Source: Pseudoips prasinana (taxonomy: Eukaryota; Arthropoda; Insecta; Lepidoptera; Nolidae). Taken from it: 64,000 nt of DNA. The stretch lies in assembly GCA_951640165.1 (NCBI GenBank), contig OX621244.1, positions 18,308,001-18,372,000 of the forward strand. Direction: 5' to 3'. The notes under the pieces are model-generated. The model ran no database searches. It was not told the DNA's origin and saw only the letters and a list, made by a program, of their open reading frames with translations. Position 1 is the first letter of the stretch. Every line of letters starts with the position of its first letter. Shown piece after piece: positions 54,346-64,000 of this stretch. The translations under genes and the position numbers were made by a program.

Positions 54346-56045
54346 ATTAATTGTTAATATGGGGAAAATTATTAAACCTGTTTCGTACTCAAATAAATTT
54401 GATAATTTATGAAGATCTGTAAATGAATTTCGTTTATATAAAAGTAGGTGCCTACTTGCATTTTCCCTGCGGCGCTACAACGGTACTAGCGCCATCATTT
54501 ATGTCTACTGACGGAAATTAAAGAGAAAGGAATAAAAATGTCCCGGCTAATGACGGGCGCGGACCTCTTGCGGCGTATGTGTAATAATTCGCCTCGGGGA
54601 CGCGCGCCGGCCGGCCTCAACTAAATAATTTTAATTACATGTTATTGATAAATATTCTCTCCCAAAGCGCTCGGATCTGTCGATAAGGCCGTACAATTAG
54701 GTGTTGAACTTTGACTCGACGATTTGTTGTGGGAACGGCGAAATTGGATCCCGAGGCGTGGAAACGCAGACTCCGAGATCGAGCTCCACTTTGTCAAACC
54801 GTTTCTTGAATTCGTCTTACAAACAGTCCAATAAAAATTGGAAACGAGACACATTGTGTTACAAAATATCGTAAAAAAACAAGATCTTTTATAGTCATCG
54901 AAGAAAATAATAATAAAAATGTCTAATAAAGTATTAAATGATTTATGTTATACAAAACAGTTTAAAACTTTACGATGGCGGGTGATGAATTTAAACGTAA
55001 AACAATAACGAAACACGACCGTAAGCGACTTTATAAGCGGCTATAAAAGCTGTACCGATCTACGACTTAACTAAATACATGAATATTGTTCGAGGGGACA
55101 CTGACCACTCGCATAATAATCATGATTCGCCCAGCACGACTCTTTAAGTTATTACGCGAGAGATTGAACGAAAATTAGCTGTCCCGAATAAAGCCGTAAA
55201 AATTGGCTGCATAATGCTTTCTTGCGCAATGAGTGCGATTAAAAGGTTGGTGCACTGAACCAGGCAGCGGGGCAGAGGCGACATAGTGGCCATGATTGGG
55301 ATATGAGCAGGAAGTTATGGACCCGCGTCGCTTTGGTGAGAGAAAGCTATAACTTGCGCTTCGGGTGGCCCAGGTCTAGCGACGAAAACTAGCTACGATA
55401 ACTCAAATTCCTCCCTATAGTTTGTACAAACACGCATATGGTGAGGGAGCTTTTCGTGCATCATCAAAATAATAGGCATTATACTGCTGACCGAATCAAA
55501 TATAGATAAGAGTTAGTTTGATACCAACACCTAAGTGGGATAATAATTTGAGAATAAACTTTTCAAAGTACAAGCCATACAAGTAATAAATTGAAAGTAA
55601 ACATAAAACAGTTAAAATCGTTAAAAATAAAACGATACATATTACAAATTTTTATGGTGTAGTGCTGTGCTTGACTACGCAATGCATTATTACAATTAGC
55701 TAATCGCGGCCGAAATATGGTATTCTACAACATAAAAAACTGTATCCGTTATACTGTTTTACGAATACAACTACATAAGTCGAATTGTTGTACCAGAACG
55801 TGGTGATACTGACTCCATTCTCGGTGGCAGCCATCAAACCTTGCTTTCTGCATACAGGTGCTGGGATAGGCTTCGCATGATATATTTCTATTGTATTGAA
55901 AGGATTGGCCAATCAACGCATAAGTAGACTATTTTCATCCATCCGAAATACTACGTTTTCTTAGGTAGCGAAGAGCTTAGTCACGCACAGCGTGAGTCTT
56001 AGCCATATGGTGGATTACAGTGCAAATCCACAGCACGTAACAAAA
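54346..56045. promoter_or_regulatory. Non-repetitive region with GC-rich blocks (candidate regulatory DNA)
   Basis: 54540-54620 (TGACGGGCGCGGACCTCTTG, GGGGACGCGCGCCGGCCGGC) is followed by mixed sequence to 54860 and another moderately GC-rich block at 55020-55400 (ACGACCGTAAGCGACTTTAT, CATAATAATCATGATTCGCC, CAGGCAGCGGGGCAGAGGCG). No repeat matches in the window and no credible frames. Function is inferred only from composition. Confidence 0.3.
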
Positions 56046-56243
56046 AAAAATGGGCCACCCCATACCATCCTGAGAGTGTCGTAAAAGGCAACTCAGGGAT
56101 ACATCAAGTGGTCGGGCAGCAGCACCACCTGTGTCTAGCTAACACCTAACGACGGTCGCCAGCTCACATGCCAAGCGCGGTAACTAAGAACGGTACCTTT
56201 AGAAGTGACTATGTCTAGACGTTATCAGGCAAATGATGATGAG
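56046..56243 (+). mobile_element. Repeat B retroposon (GAT-tailed), diverged
   Basis: GGCCACCCCATACCATCCTG, AAAAGGCAACTCAGGGATAC, CTAGCTAACACCTAACGACG, GCCAAGCGCGGTAACTAAG and GCAAATGATGATGAG. Confidence 0.78.
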
Positions 56244-57849
56244 TTTATGTAACAAGCTTTACTGCCTTTCCGAAACTTTATTCATGTTTCTTTTATTTCA
56301 ATACGTTATAAATTCAATCAAATTTCATATAAAGACAATTTAAATGTATTGTAACTTAATGTAGTTATAATCGATGAGCAACTCAAAAAGTCAAACGATT
56401 CAAAATGTCAGGGCCCAGTGATCCGATATGAAAGTTCATCACACCGTTTTATTATGGCAGTAATAACGACGCAGATGACTATATCAATCTCTAATCGGTG
56501 TTCCATTATCATACGAGATTACCTCTTTGGAAACGTTTGAAACTGGATTGAAGGGTTCCGAGAATAATTTAATATGTATGTGGGAACGTGTATAAGATTT
56601 ATTTTTTATATTTCTGCGGAAATATTCTCTCCCTGCTTTCTTCAATATACTTATATAACACAGTTTAAAGATAAATGTTATATTTACACAATTACTCAGA
56701 AAGCCTTTTATAGCTGTTCCGAATTTTTTGAGGCATTAGATAATATTGAAAGACTTCTTTTGTGGGACGAAAGAAATATAAACTTCAAATGGAAGATATT
56801 TACCAAAATAATATCATTCTCCGTAATAATTTGACACCTCTTCAATACTCACCACTTCAATACTTTGGTAAAAGTAATACTAAAACGGAACATAAGTGTT
56901 TTATCAATTTCCTCAAACATCGAAATAATGTTGAAATTATCAAGGGGATATGGCGAATATTGGCAGATATTTAGATACCTTATGCAGGTTGATGTTTATG
57001 CGTTCTGAAGAACTACGTACAAAACGATTTGGTTCCCATTCTTCCCCCTTTATCCAGCTATTTTCCCGTACAAACGAATAACACGTGTCGTTCCCTAAAA
57101 CTTGAGACTGGTCTAGAATTGGCATAATAGAAATTTCTGCCATGAACATGATTAATCGTTTTGCGTTTGTGAATTCTTGCAGTAGTTTCTTCAAAAAAAC
57201 CAACAATACTGGCCAAAATAAACAAATCTAATAACTTGAAACAATAACAAATCTTAGCCTTGCATAGCTAATTTTTGTTACTTATAAAAATAAATTAAAA
57301 CTACAGAAAACATAATTATATATACGAAACTTCTGCTGTTAGATATTAGTATTATTTTCTTTTTAGCGTGGACGTTTGGCAGCGCATCGTAATCGCAATT
57401 ATACGGATTGCGATTTCCATGAATTTTGAATGAATTTATAAAAATCAATCAATCCTTCAAAAGAGAAAAGCATCAATGTGGCAAACCGTCTAAATAGCGA
57501 AGTCTCAAGAAGAAGGTCTCAGCAGTAGCACTTCATCTAAAAATACGGTCTACTCACAGGATTAGAATTTAAGACTCGATAATGAGTTGTATGATTAATA
57601 TGAATGAGGCTTAATTATGCTTCATGATAAAATAATGCTATGATGCAAGTTCAAAACAGGGAACTTGCATCACTGTATTATACTCAAATCAATCATACTC
57701 GAATTACCGTGCAAAAACTATGAAATACTATACTCGTTGCGTATTTTAAAATCAGCAGTCACAACATTAATAAGTTCTTTTCATATTTAAGGTAGACACA
57801 TAGGTACATACAAATACACCTGATGACAACACCTTGTATCTACATAGAC
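56244..57849. other. Unrecognised AT-rich DNA
   Basis: Frames of 86 codons (56574-56834) and 88 codons (56940-57206, minus) overlap or lack any known domain. No repeat family is recognised. Confidence 0.35.
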
Positions 57850-58055
57850 TTGTTTTTTTGTTTAGACTACGCCCGCACTAGGGCATCTAATCCCTGTCAC
57901 GGGGTACTTTACAAACATATAATAGACGGACACAAATTACATCCAGACTCCGAACAACTATTTATGGGTCACACAAATAGTTGTCCAGCGCGGGAATCGA
58001 ACCCGGGACACGAAGCGTTGAGGCGACTGTTTTAGCCGCTGCGTCACAGCTGCAG
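57850..58055 (-). mobile_element. tRNA-headed SINE
   Basis: On the minus strand: GCTGTGACGCAGCGGCTAAA (A-box side), GTGTCCCGGGTTCGATTCCC (B-box), ACAACTATTTGTGTGACCCA, GAGTCTGGATGTAATTTGTG, GTGACAGGGATTAGATGCCC. The head and body order are SINE-like with a distinct sequence. Confidence 0.75.
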
Positions 58056-58566
58056 GCATAGGCATTTGCACGGTGATTCGAGTATGATTAATTGACAAAA
58101 GACTAAGTGTATATTTGTATATTTCCTATTTGATTCACTGTTTTTTTATCAGTCGTATAATGGAGATGCACCATCGGAAACCATTTGGTAGCGAGTGTCC
58201 AATCAAAACGTTATTTGTCATGCATCCGAGTCATTGTGACGTGTTTGGCGGTAGCTGCACAGAATTAAAGCCACATCGGCTTCTGAATGTCGATTTAATT
58301 GCCAGATAAGTCCACCGCTCGCGCACCACTATTGAAAGATAATAGCTTAAGATGTTATGAAGCTTTTTGAGATGAGAGATTGCGCACAGAACATTTGTTG
58401 CGTTAATATTCTTTTATTAAGAAACCCATTGAATTATATCATTTGTAATTTAATTTTATTTTATAGGCACCTTTCTAAATTATTATTAAATGTTTAATTT
58501 ATGGTACAATGATGTGTATTTACACAATTTATGCTCTTAATAAATCCTTACTTACTACTTATTTAT
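58056..58566. other. No recognisable feature
   Basis: A 64-codon frame at 58115-58309 (HPSHCDVFGGSCTELKPHRL) is not recognised. Confidence 0.35.
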
Positions 58567-58795
58567 CGTATACGCAGAGGTTACCCTACTGTCACAGTTG
58601 TTCAAGCCGTAGGCCTCTGACATAGCTTAACGACTGTTGTCTAATGACTACAACTGGTACCGACAGCTTAACGTGCCCTCCGAAGCACGGAGACGCTCAG
58701 AAATTAAACCACTTTAGTGGCATTTATGGACTGACCGTGAACCCATTTGCTTAACCTCGCCGATCACTTACGGATCGGAGAAAGCATCTATCTAT
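58567..58795 (+). repeat. Repeat D copy
   Basis: GAGGTTACCCTACTGTCACA, TAACGACTGTTGTCTAATGA, CTCCGAAGCACGGAGACGCT and CACTTACGGATCGGAGAAAG. Confidence 0.8.
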
Positions 58796-58834
58796 GATCC
58801 AATGCAGTAATTACTTTAAGTTTAAATGAATAGC

Positions 58835-59095
58835 GATCTGTTTTTGTCGCAGTCGCTGTACCGGACTGGCAGGAGTCCACAATAGGGGAGGGCAATCCAG
58901 AGCCCTCCCAGGGTACGTGTCCCGACCATCTGGGACATAGCGATGGGAACCGGAGCAGCATACCCGCGATCCCGGGGCTAATCCCATCAGGCGCCAAGTG
59001 AAGTCGACGGCAGGTTAGGTTTAGTCGGTGCGAGTCCGACATACCCACCCGCAGACACGTTTTGCGGATGACATGCGTAGGCATTCCTTCTGCCT
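58835..59095 (-). repeat. Repeat G copy, most complete
   Basis: CGACTGGCAGGAGTCC-like start (GGACTGGCAGGAGTCCACAA), GTGTCCCGACCATCTGGGAC, GGCGCCAAGTGAAGTCGACG, GTGCGAGTCCGACATACCCA and GATGACATGCGTAGGCATTC. It includes the part with the 'CAGTCGCTGTACCGG' end not seen in other copies. The 129-codon minus frame over it is repeat sequence. Confidence 0.8.
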
Positions 59096-59138
59096 TAATA
59101 AAAAAAAGTCTGTAACAATAAATCAACGAATGTAGAAT

Positions 59139-59402
59139 CACGTACTTTGTAATCAAACTATGATAGGAACAAGTCAATATGCGATAACTTAACTCTATCG
59201 TTATTCCACATCGTTGTGTTTCTGCACTTTATGGTATAGCTAACACAATTCTATCTGTTGTTATCTCTGTCACGTACTTTGTAATCAAACTATGATAGGA
59301 ACAAGTCAATATGCGATAACTTAACTCTATCGTTATTCCACATCGTTGTGTTTCTGCACTTTATGGTATAGCTAACACAATTCTATCTGTTGTTATCTCT
59401 GT
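59139..59402. repeat. Exact 2 x 132-bp tandem duplication
   Basis: CACGTACTTTGTAATCAAAC opens units at 59139 and 59271. Reading both in full I find no difference between them. The identity implies a very recent duplication (or an assembly error). Confidence 0.95.
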
Positions 59403-60481
59403 ATATCTGAGACAGTTGTTGTTCCAATAAGCAATAATCCACACGAATGATAAATTCAAATGGTTAGCTCTCGAGTGGGCGCCTAAACACTACAAGGTCT
59501 CATAAACCGACGGGTATGGTAATATTGTGAACTATTTTCTTACTGCTATCTCTATGTCTAGTGCTGACAGTGGCAACGATCTGGCTGCGAGTTAATCATT
59601 AAAGCGGTGTCTGTGACATTGTAAACTTCAATCATCAGAAACAAAATAAATGGTAAGTATACATTTTTACCACTATTTTAAACTTCAGGCAATGAATGTA
59701 AAGTTGCAGGACTGAAATTAACACATTTAGTATCAGTATGATTTGAGGGTGGCAACTATACATCCTCAACGTATAGCCTATTCCTGTCTAATTACCTACC
59801 AGAGTCCAGCTTCCAGCAGTTGTATGTCACTTCAACCGCGCTGTCTGCTTTAAAATATAAGTTTTACCGTCCAATGAAAATCTTATCATAATTTGTCATT
59901 GTTTGATCCTATGTATCATTCTTATTCTTAAGAAATTACGAAATGAAAAATTAACCTACTGGTTAAGAGTCTTCTGCGCTAGCCAACTGCTCATTGCCTT
60001 CAATTCTTTAATTATAATATAGTAGAACTAAATTTTATTATAAAAGATTAGTAACTTGTTATTTATTTAAGGATTTAAGAAAATATATGGGGTAAAAAAG
60101 GACCATTAATGATGACCAGGACTAATTAATGTTTTTGTAACTTTTATACTGTGTCGACTATGTTTATGTACTGCATTGTGAGCTTGACAAGTACAAGTGT
60201 ATGTTAATACCCAAGTGCTGAATAAATTTCATTATTGCATTTCATTATGGTCTGACATTCAAGTTAAGTTTTTATGGTCTCTTTGCATTTGCAGAAGTAA
60301 TGAGATTTATATTCATGTTCAAAATTTGAGAGATCATCTAGAATATAGTTTTAAATTCTTCTTTTTCTTATTTAGTATTAACTTCTTTTAAGTGGTTATT
60401 GCAGCACTTACTTAAACTACAAAACAAACTACAAACATTGCGAGGGACTTTATAAATTCCAAGGTATTTATGCTCATTAAT
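59403..60481. other. No recognisable feature
   Basis: AT-rich DNA. A 64-codon frame at 60197-60391 is not recognised. Confidence 0.4.
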
Positions 60482-60555
60482 AATATTTCCAGAAATTACG
60501 ATTTGCTACCAAACCATATTAGGTATGGTAGCAAATCGTAATTTCTGGAAATATT
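60482..60555. repeat. Perfect 30-bp hairpin
   Basis: AATATTTCCAGAAATTACGA with TTTGCTACCA (60482-60511) is mirrored exactly at 60526-60555 around a 14-base loop. Symmetry continues a few bases further outward with one mismatch (TTAAT/GTTAA). Confidence 0.93.
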
Positions 60556-61494
60556 GTTAACTCAAAGATTGTGTTTATAATTCTAAAGGAATCTCCGAGT
60601 TGACAATAGAATGCAAATTATGTAGATTTATCTATCAGTCTGGACCCGTCGTTGGCGTTGTCGACGTCTGACAAGCTGGCATCGTATACATAGATTACGA
60701 GACAGAATCGAGGCACATTTCGTCACGGATATACTGATATTTCAACAGGACAGTAAATCCGCGGGCAGCGACAGCCGGCGGATAAATCACGACCGTGGGC
60801 GTGCGCGCACCCGCCACTGTTCTCGCTAAATAACTGCTACCGTTTACCTTGATCATCTGATATTTGATTTAATGTTGCTTCCAGCAAATACACAGCGTGA
60901 ACTTAAGTAGATATCATAAATGTTCTTACTGAAACGTTTCCTAGTCTTGCGGATTGGAGTTTAAGGGAATTTTACTTGGCATTTAATTTAATAGTTATGT
61001 ACCCAGTAGTTATTATATAAATACTGTTATAGTATTTAAATAACTGACGCCATTACTCAGTAAATACTATTTATCGACATACAAACGTACAAGCAACATT
61101 TGCATGTACTTGCGAGATAGTAGAAAATAAAAAGCGTATGAAACTCTCACGACATTGAATACCTATATCCTATATATAATCCTATGAACTATTTTCATCA
61201 GGTTGGACTAAATATCTACGTCTGATGGTAAAAATGAAAACTATCTCATTAATAAATATTGTTTAATAAAGACGTTATATAAATCAGAATGGGATTATAA
61301 TGTTAGACATAACTGCCTATTTCCTAAGTAGAACAAAGTGTAGCGAAACGTACGATTAAAAAATATTTGGCCAGCAGTTTACTTGAAGTAGGTATACTCA
61401 GAAAGTATGAAGCACTTGCGTAAAAAGTTGTGGGAAACAGCTGTATTAAATTGATAACAACTGATTTTATACGTCTACTTCCATAACAAAGCTG
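60556..61494. other. Unrecognised; GC-richer block at 60640-60860
   Basis: GACCCGTCGTTGGCGTTGTC, CCGCGGGCAGCGACAGCCGG and GGGCGTGCGCGCACCCGCCA mark a non-repetitive GC-rich patch, another regulatory candidate. The rest is AT-rich. Confidence 0.35.
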
Positions 61495-61692
61495 ACGGAC
61501 CTGTTGGGTTCGATTCCCACCGACAGATATTTGTGTGCATAAACATGTCTGTTTGTCCTGAGGCTAGGTGTAATTATCTATATTAGTATGTATTTACAAA
61601 AGAAAAGTAGTATATCAGTTTTCTGGTTTCCATAGTACAAACTCTGCTTAGTTTGGAATAAGATGGCCGGGGGGGACTAATGTCTCAGGATA
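61495..61692 (+). mobile_element. 5'-truncated SINE-C copy
   Basis: Starts at the B-box (TTGGGTTCGATTCCCACCG), then GATATTTGTGTGCATAAACA, GTCCTGAGGCTAGGTGTAAT, GTTTTCTGGTTTCCATAGTA, AAGATGGCCG and a TCTCAGGATA end. The A-box part is lost. Confidence 0.85.
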
Positions 61693-62597
61693 AAAAAAAA
61701 CATACCTATCAAATAAATATATCGAACTGTCTATTCTGGATAGGTAGCAGGCGCAAGTTCTATTTCTTTCGGACATCTACACTAGCTACTCGTATTTAGC
61801 TAGTGATATACCTACATGTACAATATGAGTAAGTTAACTTTTAATTAAATCATTTATAGTCTAATAAAAAAACCAATCACACTTATATGAACTTGCACCT
61901 TGAAACATTAACAATGACCTGGCCGCATGTACTCGTAATGTACCATAAACAATAAACTACCTATTATTATTACATTCTTACGTAAGTACTCAAATAATTA
62001 GTTTCTTGATGACTCTTGTACGAGAAACTTCATAGGTTTTCGATTTCAACTCAACAATTTTGTAATTAAAAGTAATATTGCGTGAGGTAGTAATGTTTTA
62101 ACTATTTTAAGTATGAATTAGGTTTGAAAAGGAGTTATAACAGGTAGGTGAGGGTACTACAATTAACTCTCCAATAAACCTTTATAGCTACTGCTAGTGG
62201 TAGTTTAATGCTAAAGTGGGGAGCGGACTCGTTATGCATATTTCTGTGCTGTGCCTCTAAACTGCCGCTTATAAATCACAATAAATTCACATCCTATACA
62301 TATTAGGTAATTATTATTTACGTCAGAGGTTCCCTATACAAGACTGTTCTAGAGTAATGAAGCAGTCATTGACGGTCATAAAGAAGGTCCTAGAGATTTA
62401 GGCCCATCGGTTTCATATGTTACAAGTATGTGTCCTATTGATAATTTAGATTTATCTTAAAAATATTTCTGTTATTCAATTTTAAATATTTATTTTTAAC
62501 CAGATAAATAAATTTGACTTCTTTCTTTGTTTGTTTATTGACATCAGAGTAACCTTGGTTTTACTGAGTAGTGGAAGACGCCCAGTAAAATTAAAAG
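61693..62597. other. No recognisable feature
   Basis: AT-rich DNA without supported features. Confidence 0.4.
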
Positions 62598-62820
62598 TAT
62601 AAAAAAGGCTTTTACTCACGTGGACTTTAAAAAGCACTTGTAAATAGTCAGAACATGTTTGTAGTAATATAGTTAAGTATATATATTAAGGTACACAAAT
62701 TGTATGAAAACATTTATAAAATTTAGTTAAAATTGAAATAATATTTAGCTAGCTTCTATTAAGTTATTGTCAAAGAGATTATGTTTAAAATTAATTATCG
62801 AAATTTATAGTTTCGATATT
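62598..62820. repeat. Dispersed repeat, copy 2 of a distant pair
   Basis: Same order of blocks as 24920-25160: AAAAGGCTTTTACTCACG, AGCACTTGTAAATAGT, AACATGTTTGTAGT, GTACACAAATTGTAT and TTATTGTCAAAGAGATTATG. Confidence 0.8.
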
Positions 62821-62849
62821 ATTAGCATTATATAATATTAGTCCTCCCT

Positions 62850-62970
62850 CTGACATGGCTTGACAACCTTTCTAAGGACTACAAACCAGAGACAGCTTAA
62901 TATGTCCTCCGAAGCAAGGAGATGACCAGTAATTAATCCAATTTGACGGTCACCTATCTATAGAGTGAAT
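62850..62970 (+). repeat. Repeat D copy, degenerate
   Basis: CTGACATGGCTTGACAACCT, GTCCTCCGAAGCAAGGAGAT and GACGGTCACCTATCTATAGA. Both ends are lost. Confidence 0.62.
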
Positions 62971-63117
62971 ATAATACCGCCGTATAATACATAAATCCCA
63001 TGTTTTACATAAAAAAAATATACAGGGCGATAGAATATTAGTACCCCTTCAAAATGCATATTGTTTTATTTATGTCCATTCCAGGCCATGTTTGTATGGG
63101 CCGGTTGCCGATCTCCT

Positions 63118-63292
63118 TTGAAGGAAATCCATGCAGTACTTTTTGAGTTAGCCCGGACATACATACAGACAAACAGACAAAAATTCTAAAAACTATATTT
63201 TTGGCGTCGATGTCGATTGTAGATTACGGCCCAAGTATCCTTTCTTAAAAATATTCAATGTACAGTTTTGACTTTCCTACGATGTATATAGA
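63118..63292 (-). mobile_element. Helitron-type end fragment
   Basis: AAATCCATGCAGTACTTTTT, AGCCCGGACATACATACAGA, ATTCAATGTACAGTTTTGAC and CTTTCCTACG match 11745-12044. It ends TATATAGA before T 63293. The CTAG end is missing. Confidence 0.75.
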
Positions 63293-63930
63293 TAAAACTT
63301 GTAAGTATAAATTCATCGTACAAGAATCAATTACAACATCTTAAAAAAATAATCGTCTCAATGTAAAAGCTGTCATTACACTCGAGTACCTTAAACGTAT
63401 CATTTCGTTTATAATAACTAAGATTACAGGTTATACCTCGCAATTGATCGCTTCAGAGTATTAGCGGCGAGTGAACAACTCAATCTGCGTACACATGATT
63501 AAGTATATTTACTTATAGATTACTTAATAAGCTAGATTTAGCAGTTTACTAAAATCCACAGCTGATTTTATGATCCCTAACAGCTTTTAATGAATTCTAG
63601 ACATTTAAATACCCTTTTAACACAAGGTTATGGTTATTAGTTGGTGCCTTTACTATAACAACGTTTTCAAGTCTCTTTTATCGCTAATAATCTGCTTAAT
63701 TAGGATTCTTGTTACGCTTTCTGGTAGTAGGTAAATCCTTTTATTCTTTTTCGTTATTTACTGACAGGCATGCGGCCATAATAATATGGAAGATTAGCAA
63801 TAGGGTTTCGTTTGCACCTTCATGCAATACAAAAAGTAATAAGCTTATTGCAATGCTTGATCGGTCCATATACACGTCAACCGCGGAACCTTAATGTAAG
63901 ATTATTTTTTTGTTATGGCAGCGTGTATTC
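63293..63930. other. No recognisable feature
   Basis: AT-rich DNA. A 61-codon frame at 63709-63894 is not recognised. Confidence 0.4.
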
Positions 63931-63934
63931 GGGT

Positions 63935-64000
63935 GTATGTGTCAGACTTGCACCGACTAACCCTAGCCTGCCGTGGACTTTTCTCGGGGCCTGGTGTGGG
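63935..64000 (+). repeat. Repeat G copy, cut by the window end
   Basis: GTCAGACTTGCACCGACTAA, CCCTAGCCTGCCGTGGACTT and TTCTCGGGGCCTGGTGTGGG match the second quarter of the copy at 32281. Confidence 0.72.

Noticed and set aside
1..64000. CRISPR arrays, operons or bacterial regulatory sites
   Set aside because: No regularly spaced repeats or prokaryotic gene layout. The content is eukaryotic repeat-rich DNA.

Overview
This window looks like a gene-poor, AT-rich stretch of a moth or butterfly (Lepidoptera) genome. I base that on repeat families I recognise as typical of Lepidoptera: RTE and Jockey-like LINE tails, tRNA-headed SINEs, small Helitron-type elements with TC...CTAG ends, the 'GGTTCCGTA...CTTGGCCGG' element, and a piggyBac-type MITE. 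There is no convincing intact host protein-coding gene, no rRNA and no functional tRNA gene. Coding similarity is confined to broken retrotransposon ORFs and to one gene-like, spliced-looking fragment carried inside a DNA transposon. All family assignments are made by eye, with no database search.

Layout. 0-10 kb: fold-back mariner-type MITEs, a GAT-tailed retroposon, a 5'-truncated Jockey LINE (4.8-5.6 kb) with a MITE beside it, a decayed LINE split by a SINE (7.4-8.5 kb), and a perfect hairpin at 9.2 kb. 10-15 kb: three Helitron-type elements, one holding a nested RTE tail with a 12-bp target-site duplication (TSD), plus a LINE C-terminus at 13.2 kb. 15.4-17.4 kb: a Harbinger-like TIR element (TTA duplication) filled by a LINE reverse transcriptase fragment and a GGTTCCGTA element. 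18-26 kb: an RTE fragment between 52-55-bp direct repeats, several SINEs, a piggyBac MITE, and two perfect hairpins side by side. 26-32 kb: mostly unrecognised AT-rich DNA. 32-36.5 kb: SINEs and hairpins.

36.6-40.8 kb is the most complex locus. A short Helitron was split by a 3.9-kb element with 20-bp terminal inverted repeats (GGGGCCTACTCTCTTTCTCC). That element carries remnants of a multi-exon gene, an 893-bp tandem duplication, and two tandem copies of an Arg/Lys-rich peptide-coding segment. 41-47.5 kb and 50-61 kb hold short GC-rich islands in AT-rich DNA that look like non-repetitive regulatory candidates, separated by more SINEs, LINE pieces and a perfect 132-bp tandem duplication.

Family labels used below. 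Repeat A: GAT-tailed, with a 'CCCATCTCATCCCGTG' block. Repeat B: GAT-tailed, with 'GGCGACTAAGGGA'. Repeat D: 'AACGACTGTTGTCTAATGAC'. Repeat G: 'CTACGCATGCCACC'. SINE-C: GGCGTGGTTGG head. SINE-E: 'CCCGGGTCGGGCCAAA'. SINE-F: 'TAGCCTAGTTGG' head. The labels are mine and imply no published family. Nothing suggests genes here act together in a pathway; the window is best read as stratified mobile-element insertions over putative regulatory DNA.
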